Shown: piece after piece, positions 1 through 11,796 of the stretch | How the letters are laid out: every line of letters begins with the position of its first letter | Position numbering within the stretch: position 1 is the stretch's first letter | DNA from: Brachyhypopomus gauderio | Taxonomy: Eukaryota; Chordata; Actinopteri; Gymnotiformes; Hypopomidae | NCBI RefSeq assembly: GCF_052324685.1 | Contig: NW_027506914.1 | Span: 1-64,000 of the forward strand | Direction of reading: 5' to 3' | DNA: 64,000 bases | Notes under the pieces: generated by a model | Database searches by the model: none | What the model saw: the letters and a program-made list of their open reading frames with translations, nothing else | Told to the model about the DNA's origin: nothing | Position numbers and translations under genes: made by a program

Positions 1-1603
1 GGTCTTTGCCTGGCTTTAGAAGTACACTGATGTTAGCAGAATTCATGTCTGGAGACAGGACATGATCTTTTTGAATTTGATTTACCATTCTAAAAAAGGT
101 TGGTTCTAGCACAGACCATAATTCTTTGTAGAATTCTACAGGAAATCCATCTGGTCCTGGAGCTTTGTTATTTGGTAGCTGCTGTAAGGCTTCATGTAAT
201 TCGGGCAGAGCAAGTGGTGAATCCAGTGCAACAATTTGTTCGTTTTCTAGCTTTGGGAGATTTATATTATTAATAAATTCTTCAATAGCTGAATCTGATG
301 GATTAATCTGTGATGCGTATAAAGCTTTATAAAACTCTTTAAAAGCTTTATTTATTTGTTGTGGGTCGTGAATAATGCTGCCTGTTGAGTTCTTAATAGA
401 GGAGATAGTTGTTTTTTCCTTATTAAGCTTTAACTGATTAGCAAGGAATTTTCCAGATTTATTGCCATGTTCAAAATTCTGCCAGCGCAGTCTTTGCAGT
501 AAAAATTGTGTCTTTTTATCTATTATTTCATTCAATTCCAGTTTGAGTTTCCTCAGCTTGTTCAGTGTGTGTTCTTGTGGTGAAGCAGCATGGGCAGCTT
601 CTAAAGATTTTATTTTTTCTTCCAATTCTAATACCTGTGTTTTTTCTGTCTTTTTCTTATGTGTGCAGTAGGATATTATTTTCCCCCGCATTACTGCCTT
701 CCCTGCTTCCCAAAGAACACACGGAGAGGTACCTGGTAGATCGTTATATTCTAAATATGTTGCCCATTCTTTTTTGAAGTAATTAATGAAATCTTGTTCC
801 TTAAGTAATGATGTATTTAATCTCCAGTTCCTCGTTGCTGGTGTGGTTCTTTTCTGTGTCAAAGAGAGAGAGACCGGTGCATGGTCACTGATAGTGATAG
901 GGTGAATACAAGTGTCTGTGACATCTGTCATAATGGAATTGCTAACTAAGAAGTTGTCTAAACGAGAATGTGAGTGGTGTACTGCCGAAAAGAAAGAGTA
1001 GTCCCGGAGAGTGGGGTGTTGTGAACGCCACGCATCAGAGAGCCCAAAATCGTTCATATATTGTTTTAGGGTGTCTGCAGACTGCCAGTTCCTTTGACTC
1101 ACTGCTGTACTGAGCCTGTCGATATCTGGATCAAGTACCAAGTTGAAGTCTCCTCCTATTATTAGTTTGGTGTCAGAGTGATCAGAGAGTGCAGTGAAAA
1201 TATTGTGGAAAAAGGAGGGGTCGTCAACATTCGGCCCATATATGTTAGCAAAACATAAACGCATATTTAGAATGGATAGGTTGAGTATTATGTATCTACC
1301 ATCTGGATCAGTTATATTGTTGCTAATGGAAAAGCTTATCCTTTTATTAATTAATATGGCCACCCCCCTTTGTTTTGAGTTGTAACAGGCTGAGTACAAG
1401 TGTGGGAACTGAGGAGAGGTCAGTGTGTATGTAGGTGTTTTAGACATATGTGTTTCCTGTAGAAAGACAATATCTGCTTGTAAGTCGTTTAGCCGATTAA
1501 AAATTTTCAATCTCTTTTCCCTCGAACCAGCTCCACGTACATTCCATGTGACGAACTTCAGTGAACTAATGTTAAAACTACTTGTTTGAGTGTTGGACGG
1601 TTG
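1..1603 (-). CDS. L1/Tx1-clade LINE ORF2: endonuclease and start of reverse transcriptase, cut by window edge
   Basis: Reading the minus strand, one frame stays open from just after a stop at 1606-1604 to base 1, about 534 codons, so no inactivating lesion is visible. Apurinic endonuclease motifs occur in order: VTWNVRG near 1552-1532, LQETH near 1464, ANIYGPN near 1249-1229, GGDFN near 1155-1141 and SDHAPVS near 889. A Lys/Glu-rich linker follows, then the reverse transcriptase motif NKAPGPDGFP near 169-140. In this family the endonuclease nicks the target and the reverse transcriptase copies the element RNA there. The first in-frame ATG (1447) lies after the endonuclease start, so the true start is either non-AUG or lost. 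No ORF1 is present upstream; the next sequence is TG-rich. The clade (L1 group, possibly Tx1) is from motif style; the subfamily is uncertain. Confidence 0.88.
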
Positions 1604-1608
1604 CTAAA

Positions 1609-1830
1609 GGTGTGTGTGTTGCACTTCTGTGTAGTATGCCTGTGTTGAATGTTTCGTGTATGTGTCTGCGTCTGCGCTACATGCCTATGTGTCTGTGCCT
1701 GCATGAATCGGTCGTGTGTGTATCTCCTGTGTGTTAGTGTGAGAATGTGCTATATGTCTACGTGTGTGTCTGTTTTGCCTACCTGCCTGCATGTGCGTGT
1801 GTGTGTGCATACAATACATTGCAGTCTTGA
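1609..1830. repeat. TG-rich imperfect repeat
   Basis: Imperfect TGTG/TGCCTG runs lie directly upstream of the LINE ORF2 (in its orientation). Short open frames across it are low-complexity and not credible genes. Confidence 0.6.
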
Positions 1831-2823
1831 AAGTGGGTGAACAAATCGCTGGGTGTGTGTAGAAAGAGAAAAAGAGAGGGGAAGGGAAAAGGAGACGTAC
1901 ACTGAAAGTGCATATACAACAAAAAAAGTATAAACAACTAGGACTAATGACGGAAAACATACAGTACGGTGCTAATTAGACCGGCATTAGTTATTTAAAT
2001 TAAACATGTCTTGTTGTTCTAGGCGAAAAGTAATGTGTGTATTTAACTTTGTACAAAGAAGTTGTAGAAAATGAGGGCCCCCGCGCATAACGTTTTATGG
2101 TACGTTCGCGATAGACGCCTGACGTCGGGCGACGTGACATTTCGCGGCTGTCGAGGTGAGCGGTGATACATGTAAGGATGGGAAAGTGTAAATTCAACGA
2201 CAAATGGATGGAAGATGATGTAGTTAAGATGTGGCTGGCACCAGCCGAAAACAAAAATGAGGCAATGTGCAAATTTTGCAAAAAAACGTTTTCTTTAGGG
2301 ACCATGGGCGTCAAAGCTGTCGAGTCGCACATGAAGGGAAGAAAGCACCTGCGGTATATGGCAGCAGCTAACTCTAGCAAGTCCGGGCTAATCCCTGCAT
2401 TGTTTGCACCTAATGTTGCAAGTTCAGAGGCCACCTCTCAGGCGACTATTAAAAGCTTTATTTCACCACCAGAGACCCAGAAGGCAGAGGTAATGTGGGT
2501 TCTCCATACTGTAACAAGGCACAATTCATTTAAATCTAATGAGGAGATAAGTGAAGTCTTTGCTGCCATGTTCCCCGATTCCCAGCTTGCAAAGTCATTC
2601 AGCTGTGGTGAAAATAAAACTGCATATATCGCCAAATATGGCATCGCTTCGTTCATCAAGAAGGAACTATCGCGCAGCGTTAGTGAGAAGCCGTATGTTA
2701 TTATGTTTGACGAAAGCATGAATAAAACGACAAAGAGTAAACAGATGGACCTTCATTTGCGGTTCTGGACTACTGATGATGAGACGGGCACACACAGTGT
2801 CATCTCCCGCTATGGGTCGGAGT

Positions 2824-3499
2824 CAGTGGGGAACCGTCAGGGCCCTCTACGCCCTCTCAGAGGGCCTAAAATATTCTTAAAGCATTATATATATAATTAT
2901 CCAATTTTATTTTATCTACTTACAGTTTGACATTCGACATCTAAACAATTACAAAAATATAAGCAAATAAAATATTCACCCGTGTCTATTCAATCTGTGT
3001 TGGAAGGTGAGGGGTTGAGTGGAAGCCTGTGAGCCTGTGTCTCCCCCTATCAGGACTGTGATGCCCGCTGTTCGTTTACAGAGGGCCTGGCAGTTATAAT
3101 TCAGCGCAATACCAGTTTCAAATGACAGCAAAATTGACCAATCATATCTTCTCTCTTAGTGGGCGGGCTTAACTGTATGATAATTTCCGCCCGCTGTGGC
3201 GACGCTAGCTGTCGTTAGCACCATCGCTAGCTAGTTTCGATTCATCCCTTTGACGTCCTCGTGCGCGTTGTTTACATATTCCGCTTCCGAGAACCACGGA
3301 GCTGTGAACCTTATTTTGTTTGGAAACTTATTTTGCTTAAGATGTTATCTAGTACAGATATTATTGTTTATTGCGTTTTTAAAGCTGTACTGTCGTCTCA
3401 GTTTTTCTTTATTTAGTTTATTAAGAAAGGAAAAAAAAAATTTCGGGGGGGAGGGGGGGGGGTAGCGGGCCCAGGTTTAAAGGTCACGGTTCGCTACTG
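2824..3499. mobile_element. hAT-type MITE inside exon 1 of the transposase gene
   Basis: The ends are inverted: left CAGTGGGGAACCGT, right (reverse complement) CAGTAGCGAACCGT. It is flanked by an 8-bp duplication GTCGGAGT at 2816-2823 and 3500-3507. Removing the element plus one repeat restores the exon frame into a consensus GT donor at 3552. It holds no transposase. Confidence 0.88.
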
Positions 3500-4182
3500 G
3501 TCGGAGTTTATGGGTCACTCGAGAGCCGAGGACATGTTGGGACATTTCAGTGTAAGTAACGTTACGACGTGTTTGAAATTGTATACCATTGTTCTATTCG
3601 CAACACATTAGCTCAGAGTTTAAGGGGTATATCTGTTGCTAGTTGATTTTTTGGGGGGGGGTTCAGACGGTTGGGCAAATCTAGCTAACAGCTGGTAACG
3701 TTAGCTGTCACTTGTTGCTATAGCAACTGTAAACATTCACCTAAGAGCCATAAAGAGTTAATTTGCAAAAACCTATCTCCATTTTTATTATTAGATGTGT
3801 ATTTTTTATTGATATTGTGCATTGAACGCACTAACACAACTTATGAATTAAATTGAATTTGAAATCCTTTGTTTTTTTGTGAACCTGCAAAGCACAAAGT
3901 TTTTTTCAAGTTTTTTCATGGATTTTACCTGTTTTGCAAATTAACTCTAAGATGCAGAATCAAGCCATGTTATAAGTACAGATTAGAAATGTTGATTTTA
4001 CCAGTTAGTGAACCTGTAGAAATAATAATACACACACAATTATTTTAATGTGTATGAGTGTATGTATATATAAGCAAGAAATCATTAAAATAACAAATGG
4101 TAGCAAAAGAATGCTTGTGATTATCACAATTAAGATGTCAGGTGTTTTGGTGGATGTTTTTTGATCTCTACTATATAAGCTG

Positions 4183-4184
<2 letters not shown>

Positions 4185-4258
<74 letters not shown>

Positions 4259-4260
4259 TC
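4185..4260. repeat. (ATT)n then (AGT)n microsatellite
   Basis: About 11 ATT units turn directly into about 12 AGT units within intron 1 of the hAT-like gene. Confidence 0.95.
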
Positions 4261-5368
4261 ATCCTTACAATAATGGAGCCTTTTTTTTCTAATGTGTATT
4301 ACCTGGCATATTGAATTTATAACCCCTTCCACCCCTTATATGTGCAGGAAGGTACAAAAGAGCTGAATCTGAACAACATGCTCTCACTCTCGATGGATGG
4401 GCCCAGTGTTAATTGGAGGTTTGTTGAACTCTTACAAGAGGAACACAGAGAGCAGTGTGGTGGAGCCCAACTACAAATAATTGGAAGCTGTGACCTTCAC
4501 ACAATGCACAACTCATTCAAGAATGGCTTCACGGTTTGGCAAGTTGAAAAAGTTCTGAAAGCCCTGCACTACCTGTTTCATTGTGCACCTGCAAGGAGGG
4601 AAGACTTTGTGTTAGTGACCAAGTGTGATAGATTTCCTCTGCCATTTTGTGGACATCGCTGGCTGGAAAACCTTCCAGCAGTTGAGAGAGCGATTGAAAT
4701 TTGGCCATATATTGTCTCCTATGTGGATACGGTCAAAGCCAAGAAGCTCCCCAATCCAAGGTCATCATCGTATGACACCATTGCAGAAGCACGCATGGAT
4801 CCCATTATCCTGGCAAAGTTGCACTTCTTCATGAGTATCTCAAGAACATTTCAGCCATTTCTCGCCAAGTACCAGACAGATGCCCCTATGATTCCCTTCT
4901 TAGGCAGAGATTTGGAGGATCTAATCAGGGTAGGCCTAATGACAGCTGAAAATGTATTAAAGGTTTAGTCATTTAAGCATCGTTACTTACAGAGTATATG
5001 AAAGAAAACAAAGCAATGAATTTTCAGCATGTTGATGTTTGTAGAATATATTGTAAATACAGTAATACTTATTCAGATTTTGATTATAATAATTAGTATG
5101 CCTGTGCTTTTCTGTTTTCAGAGCCTTCTCAGGCGGTTTATAAAGCGAGATGTCCAGTTCGATGTTCCCACAGTAAATCTGGTCAAGCTTGATGTGACAG
5201 ACCAAAAGTTTTGGGTCAGTCCAAAGCAAGTAGACATTGGCTTGGGAGCGACAGCTGCCCTCAAGGTACCATTTATTATCTTGGATGACTTCAACAATGT
5301 GCTACATCAGCTGCAAGTCATTTCACTACTTAAGTATTTATTCTAAAACAACCAAGAGATTAGATTAA

Positions 5369-6340
5369 CAGACCCTCCAGAAAGTTGCGATGTTGCGATT
5401 TGCAACTTCAACGCAACTTCAAGCAAACCCCGCGAATTCAGGGCGGTGTTGCAACTTCAGCCAATCACCGCAACTTTCCCGAAAATTTGACCAATCACTG
5501 ATGTCGTCTTGATGTGATGTCGACAAACTCCCGCCTTACTTCCGTATATACATTCAGGAGGAGCAGACTGAAAGCAGCATGAGCGACGAAAATAACGGCA
5601 AAAAGATCGGGAAAAGCAGTATTCCGTACACTACATGAAAACGGGGATAAACTGTCCAGATCCGACCCGCGAATTGATTATCTATGGCCCCCTGGATGAT
5701 ATTTAATTACTATTAGAACCGGCCCACAGGCCACAGCCGCCCGATGGTGTTTTGCACCCACAAACACTACATTCCCCACAATGCAACGGTAGCCCGCGAA
5801 GTCACTGCAGCGCACGCAAGCGGCGAGGGTCTGAGATAAAGTTTATAAGTTTAAACTTTGAACTGAGATTAAGTTTAAAGTCAGAGATAAAATTTATTTA
5901 TCTCTGATCCATATCTATGAGTTACTAGTTCGCTCTGGCGCCAACCACTGGCGATCGATGTCGATATAATACTTAATTTGTGTCCATTTTACAGGCCGCC
6001 CGGTAACAACTTACGTTCGCTAACCCCGCCCCCCCTCCCCGTCAACAATTAATGTTCGCCACCCCCCCCCAAAAGGTTCAAATCTCACTTCAAGCGATCT
6101 TGAAAAGTTGGCAACCCTGAATAGATAGATTAATTAAATAATAGATTAATTAATAGATAATTAAAATGGACTACTAAATAGAGGAAACCATACAACATTT
6201 ACTCCCTATTGTAATGTACTCACAAAAAAGCAAAAACACACCGCAACTTCCATCGCAATTTTTTTTAAAAACACCCGCAACATCAAACATTTTAGCCCGC
6301 AACAATCACAGAAAAGGCCCGCGAAATCCTGGGGGGACTG
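5369..6340. mobile_element. Non-autonomous DNA transposon with 6-bp target duplication
   Basis: Inverted ends read CAGACCCTCCAGAAA (left) and CAGTCCCCCCAGGAT (right, reverse complement), flanked by GATTAA at 5363-5368 and 6341-6346. It lies in intron 3 of the hAT-like gene. The superfamily is not assigned; the duplication length is unusual for hAT. It includes two copies of a short module (TTACGTTCGC-like, 6007-6060) also found in other MITEs of this window. Confidence 0.8.
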
Positions 6341-8270
6341 GATTAAGATTAGACATCAAGCAGTTGACTTATTCACAGGATTTGTAAAATGTTGTGTAGT
6401 GTAAGTTACACATAGGGAGAGTTTATTTGATGTTTCAGGTGACATATGACTTTTGTGCATTTGTCAGGGCGTGTCAGGCAGTCAGGGTGGAAGTGAGCGT
6501 GATGTGTTACAGTTCATGCGAGACAGCCAGTGTTCTGTCAAAAATTTGTCAGAACATTCTGTTGAAATGTACCCCACTGTCCGAAATATGCTGTGCCTGG
6601 ACCCCCAAAAGATGCACACTGAACCAGACATGTGCTTGAAAAAAATGAAGGCCCTCATCATGAAGTTTGTGCAGGACAAGAAATTGTCAGGAGGAGTCAC
6701 AGCGGGTAACATCTGTAGTTATATTAGAAATAAGAACAGTTACCTATGGTTTAGCAAAGGGAGTCTTTAGGCACCTTCTTTAAACCAGTGGTTTTAAAAG
6801 TGAACTCCAGGGGAAAAATTATTCTCACTATAATTCCAACAATAAATCACAGTGACAGAAGGTATGACGATTTTGGTCATAGGATTCATACACTTTTTTG
6901 TAATAAGACCTCTAAAAGCAAAACTCTTAAAAGATGGGGACTTGTGGTTTAATTTGTGCCAGGGGTCCTTGACATGAGAAAGCTTGAGAACCACTGCTCT
7001 AAATGTTATTGCATCTCTCCCTTCAGTGTCGTTGACTAAGACAATATCTTATTTCAGTAAATATCCATTTCTTCGATGTCAAGTTATACTTGCCTATTAC
7101 TTGCATCTTTTTAGTATTTTATTTTATTGGAAATATAGCCTTGTAGGAGTTGTAACACATGTCTGTAGGCCTAATAAATGTTCTTAGACTTGGTTCAAAT
7201 ATAGTTGGAAATGTGAGATTCATTTTCCAGTGTATATTGAATATAAATTTCCACAAAATATAATTTTAACTGGAAAATATACAAATGTTTGTCTTTATGT
7301 AAATGCAGGTGATAAGATTGCACAACAATTTCAGAAGTTCCTATTCAATGAGGCCAGAGGAGAGGAATTCATGGTCTTCAGTGCATTGGATGGGACATTG
7401 AGAGTTGACAGCTTCCTGCATAAGGCCATGAATGGATATGCAGAACTTTGGAGCTTTGTGGAAAAGCTACTGCTTCTGTCCCATGGACAAGCCACTGTGG
7501 AGCGTGGATTCTCCATAAACAAGGAGGTGGAGATGTGCAATATGAACGAGGACACTATAGTCTCACAGAGACTGATCTGCGACTATGTGAGGATGTGTGG
7601 TGGAGTGGTCAAAGTGCCACTAACTAAAGAGCTGCTAAATGAATGTGCAACTTCACGCAACCGGTATAGGATCTTCCTGGAAGATGAGAGGAAGAAAAGG
7701 GAAAAAGCAAAACAGACGAACAAGAGAAAAGGGGCTGAAAATAAGCTTGAAGAGCTACGCAAGAAGAGAAGAACAATCTTAACTGTGTGTGACACTCTAG
7801 AGAAGGAGGCAGATAGCCTTGCAGAGAAGGCTGAGAATACAGCTGGGACCAAGATGGCAGAGCTCATCACTAAATCCAACACCATGAGAAAAAGATGCAA
7901 GGACAAGAGAGGGGAGATGATGGACCTAGACCATGAAATTGAGAAGAGGGTGGCAGAGCTACGCTACACGTCTTGAGCAGAATTTTGACCTCTCTGTTCA
8001 TTGGTTTCTCTCTGATCCATGTGATAACATTTTGTGTTTTGCAGATAGGCTGTTTTGAGGACTTTTTTTTTTGCTTATTTACAACACAGACTGCTTTACT
8101 TGTTATTTTATAATTCTGTATGGTTTCTACATGCAAGTCAGTGTGTTGTTTAATGTAATGCAGCTTATGTGTCTTATGCTGGCTCTGTTCTGCATCCCAG
8201 TGGAACAAAATTGAAAAGATTGTTGATGACAAATGGCAAACATTAAGTTTTGATTTCCAATGTGGGAGTG

Positions 8271-8276
8271 AATAAA
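8271..8276 (+). terminator. Polyadenylation signal AATAAA of the hAT-like gene
   Basis: This is the first AATAAA after the stop at 7976, about 295 bp downstream, followed by a T-rich stretch. Confidence 0.5.
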
Positions 8277-8390
8277 TTGAAAACCGAAATTTTTTTTACA
8301 TTTTTGGGTCTTATTATTATATGCATTGAGGTCTTTAAATGTCTTAAAAAGCATTAAATTTGACTTTTAAAATGGTGCAAGAACCCTGCT

Positions 8391-9000
8391 GTTCTCATTT
8401 TAGTTCTTGTGCAGTCAATGGCAATAGAAAATGGCAGTTTGTTTAGGTGTTTTAAAAGAAACATTTCTAAACACTGGGTCTATACTTGAACATAACCAAG
8501 GAAATAACCTGTAACACACTGAGAGACAGATGAACTGATATACTGGTAGACGTACATTGTAATGGAAAGTCTAATTTGCTAGGAACGTCACCGACTATTC
8601 TATCGCTAATGATTAATAGTCACATAAAATTTTGGGTGGCAGACATTAATGGGGTTTTTTAAAAAATCCACCTCTATCACATTCTGTGGTGGCTGAATAT
8701 TGTACCGTCAGCCAATGGGCAGCGTTGAGGGGTGGAGTCTACAGACTTCCCAGCAGGCCCTGCGGTGAGTTCGCCCTGTTTCTCTGGATGTGTGTTGTAT
8801 GTGCGTTAGTGTTCTCCCTTCCCTTTAGTGGGTTGCTTATAAAATAACAGTTCAACATTGGTGTAATGGCTCATTCTTGTCCTTCTGACTCAAAGCCATT
8901 ACAATATGTAAAGAATATGAACAGACTTAAAACTGCGGTATTTTTTGTCAAAATCTTTCCAGATTAATGGAGAAAATCCTATGCAATTAAAATTCATCTT
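8391..9000. other. Unassigned sequence
   Basis: No open frame, repeat structure or family recognised. The preceding 8300-8386 resembles a hAT terminus (ends GAACCCTG), but its partner end was not found. Confidence 0.3.
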
Positions 9001-9002
9001 GC

Positions 9003-9260
9003 AGCTGGATTGTAATAATTAATTGTAATTATAATAATTCAGTTAAAAGTTATAAAAATAATATTTCTCTGCAAAAATATTAGTGGTGTCACTTTTTTTA
9101 AGTGCTTAATCATAATAATTCAGGGAAAAGTTGTAAAATAATGATATTTCTCTGCAAAAATATTAGTGCTGTCACTCCATTAAAAGTGCTAAATCATAAT
9201 AATCCAGGAAAAATCTGTAAAATAACGGTATTTCTCTGCAGAATGTTTAATGAAATTTTT
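9003..9260. repeat. Three-copy tandem repeat, period about 84 bp
   Basis: ATATTTCTCTGCAAAAATAT recurs near 9061 and 9144 and in diverged form near 9229, each with an AATCATAATAAT-type flank. The array is followed by a poly-T/ACAGTG end at 9365-9384 resembling a MITE terminus. Confidence 0.7.
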
Positions 9261-9434
9261 CTGTAAATTTATAGTTTTTCTACTTAATTTAAATCAGGGT
9301 TTTTTACTTTAAAATTAAAGTTTTTGGTCGGCAGCCGCTGCTGCCAGTCGTTTACCGTTTTTTTAGGACTTTTTTTTTTACAGTGTGGTCATTCCTAACT
9401 GGACGGATTTCTCGTTTGGTCTGTTGTTTCCCAG

Positions 9435-10427
9435 GCGTACAAGCAGAAGGTTGTTCCCAGCATACGCTCTCTGAAAGTGGACAGCAATGAAAAGGAGTTC
9501 TCCGATGAGCATCTACTCAAGAGTCTTAAGCTGGTGTGTGCAGGGTGGCCTTTGCTACCTAGCACCACATGACGGCTCACATTCTCCAGCAGTGTGCTAA
9601 TGGAACTGTGTCTCCTTATGAGGATTTAGTTATGTTTATGTACTTTCTTTTAACAGGAACACGACGAGCAAATTACCAAGTTGAGGAATTAATTTAAGAG
9701 ACAAGTACAAGGTATATGTGACGCTGGGAGCGCAGCGAAGGACGAGACACAGAATCCTTCTTGTAGCAACAAATGTCACTGCTTTATTCACTGATTGCGC
9801 AATAGCGCACGTAGAACATCTAACATACACACACAACGTGCAGACTGAGACAACGACGAGCACGGGACACTGCGCGAGCGCACATTAAATAGACAAACCA
9901 CATTAGCCCCACGTGATTCACGAGCCAAGCCACAGGTGCGACATATTATCACGGGACAATAACCACCACCACGGAGATCCACAGACGCAGACGATGCACG
10001 TGGACAACGTAAACACACGCCCAAAAGGGAGGGGCCGGGGTCCTCAACGTGACAGTATACTTAATCGTACCTGTGTCTTTCACTGTATTTTGTGAAATCT
10101 GATGTTCAGCTTTATTTCTGCGTGATGTGGTAATTTGTCATATTTAATATATTTCCTGTTTGTGTGGTTTTGGTTAAAAATATGTATTTGTGCACTCTGG
10201 GAATTTGCTATGTTGCTCTTATGCAGCAAATATGCTGATCTTGTCCTGCAGAAATAGAAGCTATATTTGAGAAGAAAGTGGAGGCTCTGCGTGAGGAGCT
10301 CCATGAGACAGAGAAACGGAAGAACACTCAAATAAAAACACTGATTAATGACCAAAAAAGAGCTTTCAGCAAAATTAGGAAATACAGCAAAAACATCACT
10401 AACGTTTCCCTCATCAACTCACTTCAG
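9435..10427 (+). pseudogene. gas8: gas8/drc4-like exons, copy A
   Basis: Three exon-like blocks with splice sites: 9435-9533, 9657-9711 and 10252-10427. Joined, they encode a coiled coil matching the middle of GAS8/DRC4 (dynein regulatory complex subunit 4 of motile cilia): a SLKVDSNEKEF block, then EHDEQITKLRN, then RQVQEIEAIFEKKVEALREE and an ERKN-type segment. The second block has a TAA (9690-9692) where the family has Asp, so the frame is broken after LRN. A solo LTR sits in the following intron. The first block starts YKQKV and then skips about 45 residues expected from the family. Identity is from memory of the family; the paralogue is uncertain. Confidence 0.7.
9717..10054 (-). mobile_element. 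Solo LTR, 338 bp, copy A
   Basis: On the minus strand it begins TGTCACGTTGAGG and ends CAGCGTCACA, with a TATTTAA box and the 5-bp duplication GTATA at 9712-9716 and 10055-10059. It lies just inside the intron after the second gas8-like exon. It is related to the LTR at 28271-28618. Confidence 0.9.
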
Positions 10428-11037
10428 GTATGGCAGAGAGAACTAGCGCTGATGGCCAGTTAAGGTTATATCAAATGCTCGATTCAAAAATCATAACCCA
10501 TCACCTAGTCAGACCTCTCTGGCTCTCTCGTGTCTCATTCGTGGCTCTCTCTCCTGCCATTGGGCTGCCATTCCACATTTCACATTAACGAAGTCCTGTT
10601 GTGCACTGAAGTGCACATGTAACATTTTTTTAAAAATTTGTTAAAAATAAAACAGTCTTTGCTATATGTTTGTTTCGACCCCAACACTTGATTTATATGA
10701 AAAAAAATCATAATGAAGTCTTTTTTTCCTGGGTCTCAGGAGGATATAATACAATACACAATAAATTTTTTAAAAGTCAATACATTAATATTGTGAATCT
10801 GCGATACTCAAACGCTACCGATGTTTTCAATTCTCGTATCGCGATATTTGAGCATCTGTTGCCATAATGCTGTATTGTATACAAACAACTTGGTGATTCC
10901 ATGCGAGCTGACTAACCAACTATTTAGCTACTTAGCTTTAAAGCAAAAACATGGTAAGTATGAATATAACGGCTAGCTAGCTAAAAGCTTCCACTTTAGC
11001 ATTTTGACTAACCGGGGTTAGTTATAGACTAGCATAA
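10428..11037. other. Unassigned AT-rich sequence
   Basis: No gene or clear repeat seen between gas8-like copy A and the MITE at 11038. Confidence 0.3.
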
Positions 11038-11327
11038 TGTAGGGACTTGGACATTTTTTTCAAAATTATTTAATCACATTTAATATAACTAAGAAAAAGA
11101 TGCCTCAATTGTCAAATTTGATTAAGCCAGTCGAAAGATATTCACATTTAAATCGGCCTTATTTTTTTAATGCAATTGACCTAAAACCTGTGATCAAGAA
11201 ATATGCGCTAGTTTTAGTCCGATTTATTACAGCGCGCTTGTGATGACTGATTTCGCTTAGACAGCGCGACCGGAGAAAAATAGCCGCGGCTCAATCATTA
11301 TCACGCGGAAATATCCAAGTCCCTACA
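11038..11327. mobile_element. MITE with 3-bp TAA duplication (Harbinger-like)
   Basis: Inverted ends TGTAGGGACTTGGA match for 14 bp, flanked by TAA at 11035-11037 and 11328-11330. A 3-bp TWA target is typical of PIF/Harbinger. Confidence 0.75.
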
Positions 11328-11514
11328 TAATGCTAGCTAATTAGCCAGACTGATTAAATTATATGACCGGTGTGCAAATGTAGTGCTCAACCTGCAATAT
11401 TTCAGTTGAGATCAAGGTATCGGGACGTACAAGGAAGAACGTTCATCTGTGGCTCCACATTGACATGGTCATTCCTAACTGGACGGATTTCTCGTTTGGT
11501 CTGTTGTTTCCCAG

Positions 11515-11791
11515 GCGTACAAGCAGAAGGTTGTTCCCAGCATACGCTCTCTGAAAGTGGACAGCAATGAAAAGGAGTTCTCCGATGAGCATCTACTCAA
11601 GAGTCTTAAGCTGGTGTGTGCAGGGTGGCCTGTGCTACCTAGCACCACATGACGGCTCACATTCTCCAGCAGTGTGCTAATGGAACTGTGTCTCCTTATG
11701 AGGATTTAGTTATGTTTATGTACTTTCTTTTAACAGGAACACGACGAGCAAATTACCAAGTTGAGGAATTAATTTAAGAGACAAGTACAAG
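11515..11791 (+). pseudogene. gas8: gas8/drc4-like exons, copy B
   Basis: Near-identical duplicate of the first two blocks of copy A: exons 11515-11613 and 11737-11791, with the same splice sites and the same in-frame TAA. Homology starts at about 11466 (9388 in copy A) and continues into the same LTR, where it is cut. Confidence 0.8.
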
Positions 11792-11796
11792 GTATA

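Larger units (their letters stand above)
2178..7976 (+). pseudogene. hAT-like transposase gene, five exons, exon 1 split by a MITE
   Basis: Exons by reading frame and GT-AG sites: 2178-2823 plus 3508-3551 (one exon split by a MITE), 4348-4929, 5122-5265, 6468-6705, 7309-7976. Phases agree throughout; without the MITE they give a 773-aa frame ending in TGA. Residues 1-60 hold a BED-like zinc finger (C-x2-C, then H-x5-H). Exon 2 carries LSMDGPSVNW and a GSCDLH motif typical of the RNase H-like core. The last exon has ATVERGFSINKEV near 7491, resembling the hAT dimerisation motif, then a basic coiled-coil tail. All frames are open, so the only break I see is the 676-bp MITE. The ATG at 2178 precedes the finger. 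It may be a transposon gene or a host family derived from one; no flanking TIRs were found. A polyadenylation signal follows at 8271. Confidence 0.75.

Noticed and set aside
2811-3507. 16-bp target duplication around the MITE in exon 1
   Set aside because: The outer match (CGCTA...) is part of the MITE's own right end; the true duplication is the 8-bp GTCGGAGT.
8300-8386. Possible terminus of the hAT-like gene as a transposon
   Set aside because: GTGCAAGAACCCTG resembles a known type of hAT end, but no matching CAGGGTTC end was found upstream of 2178.
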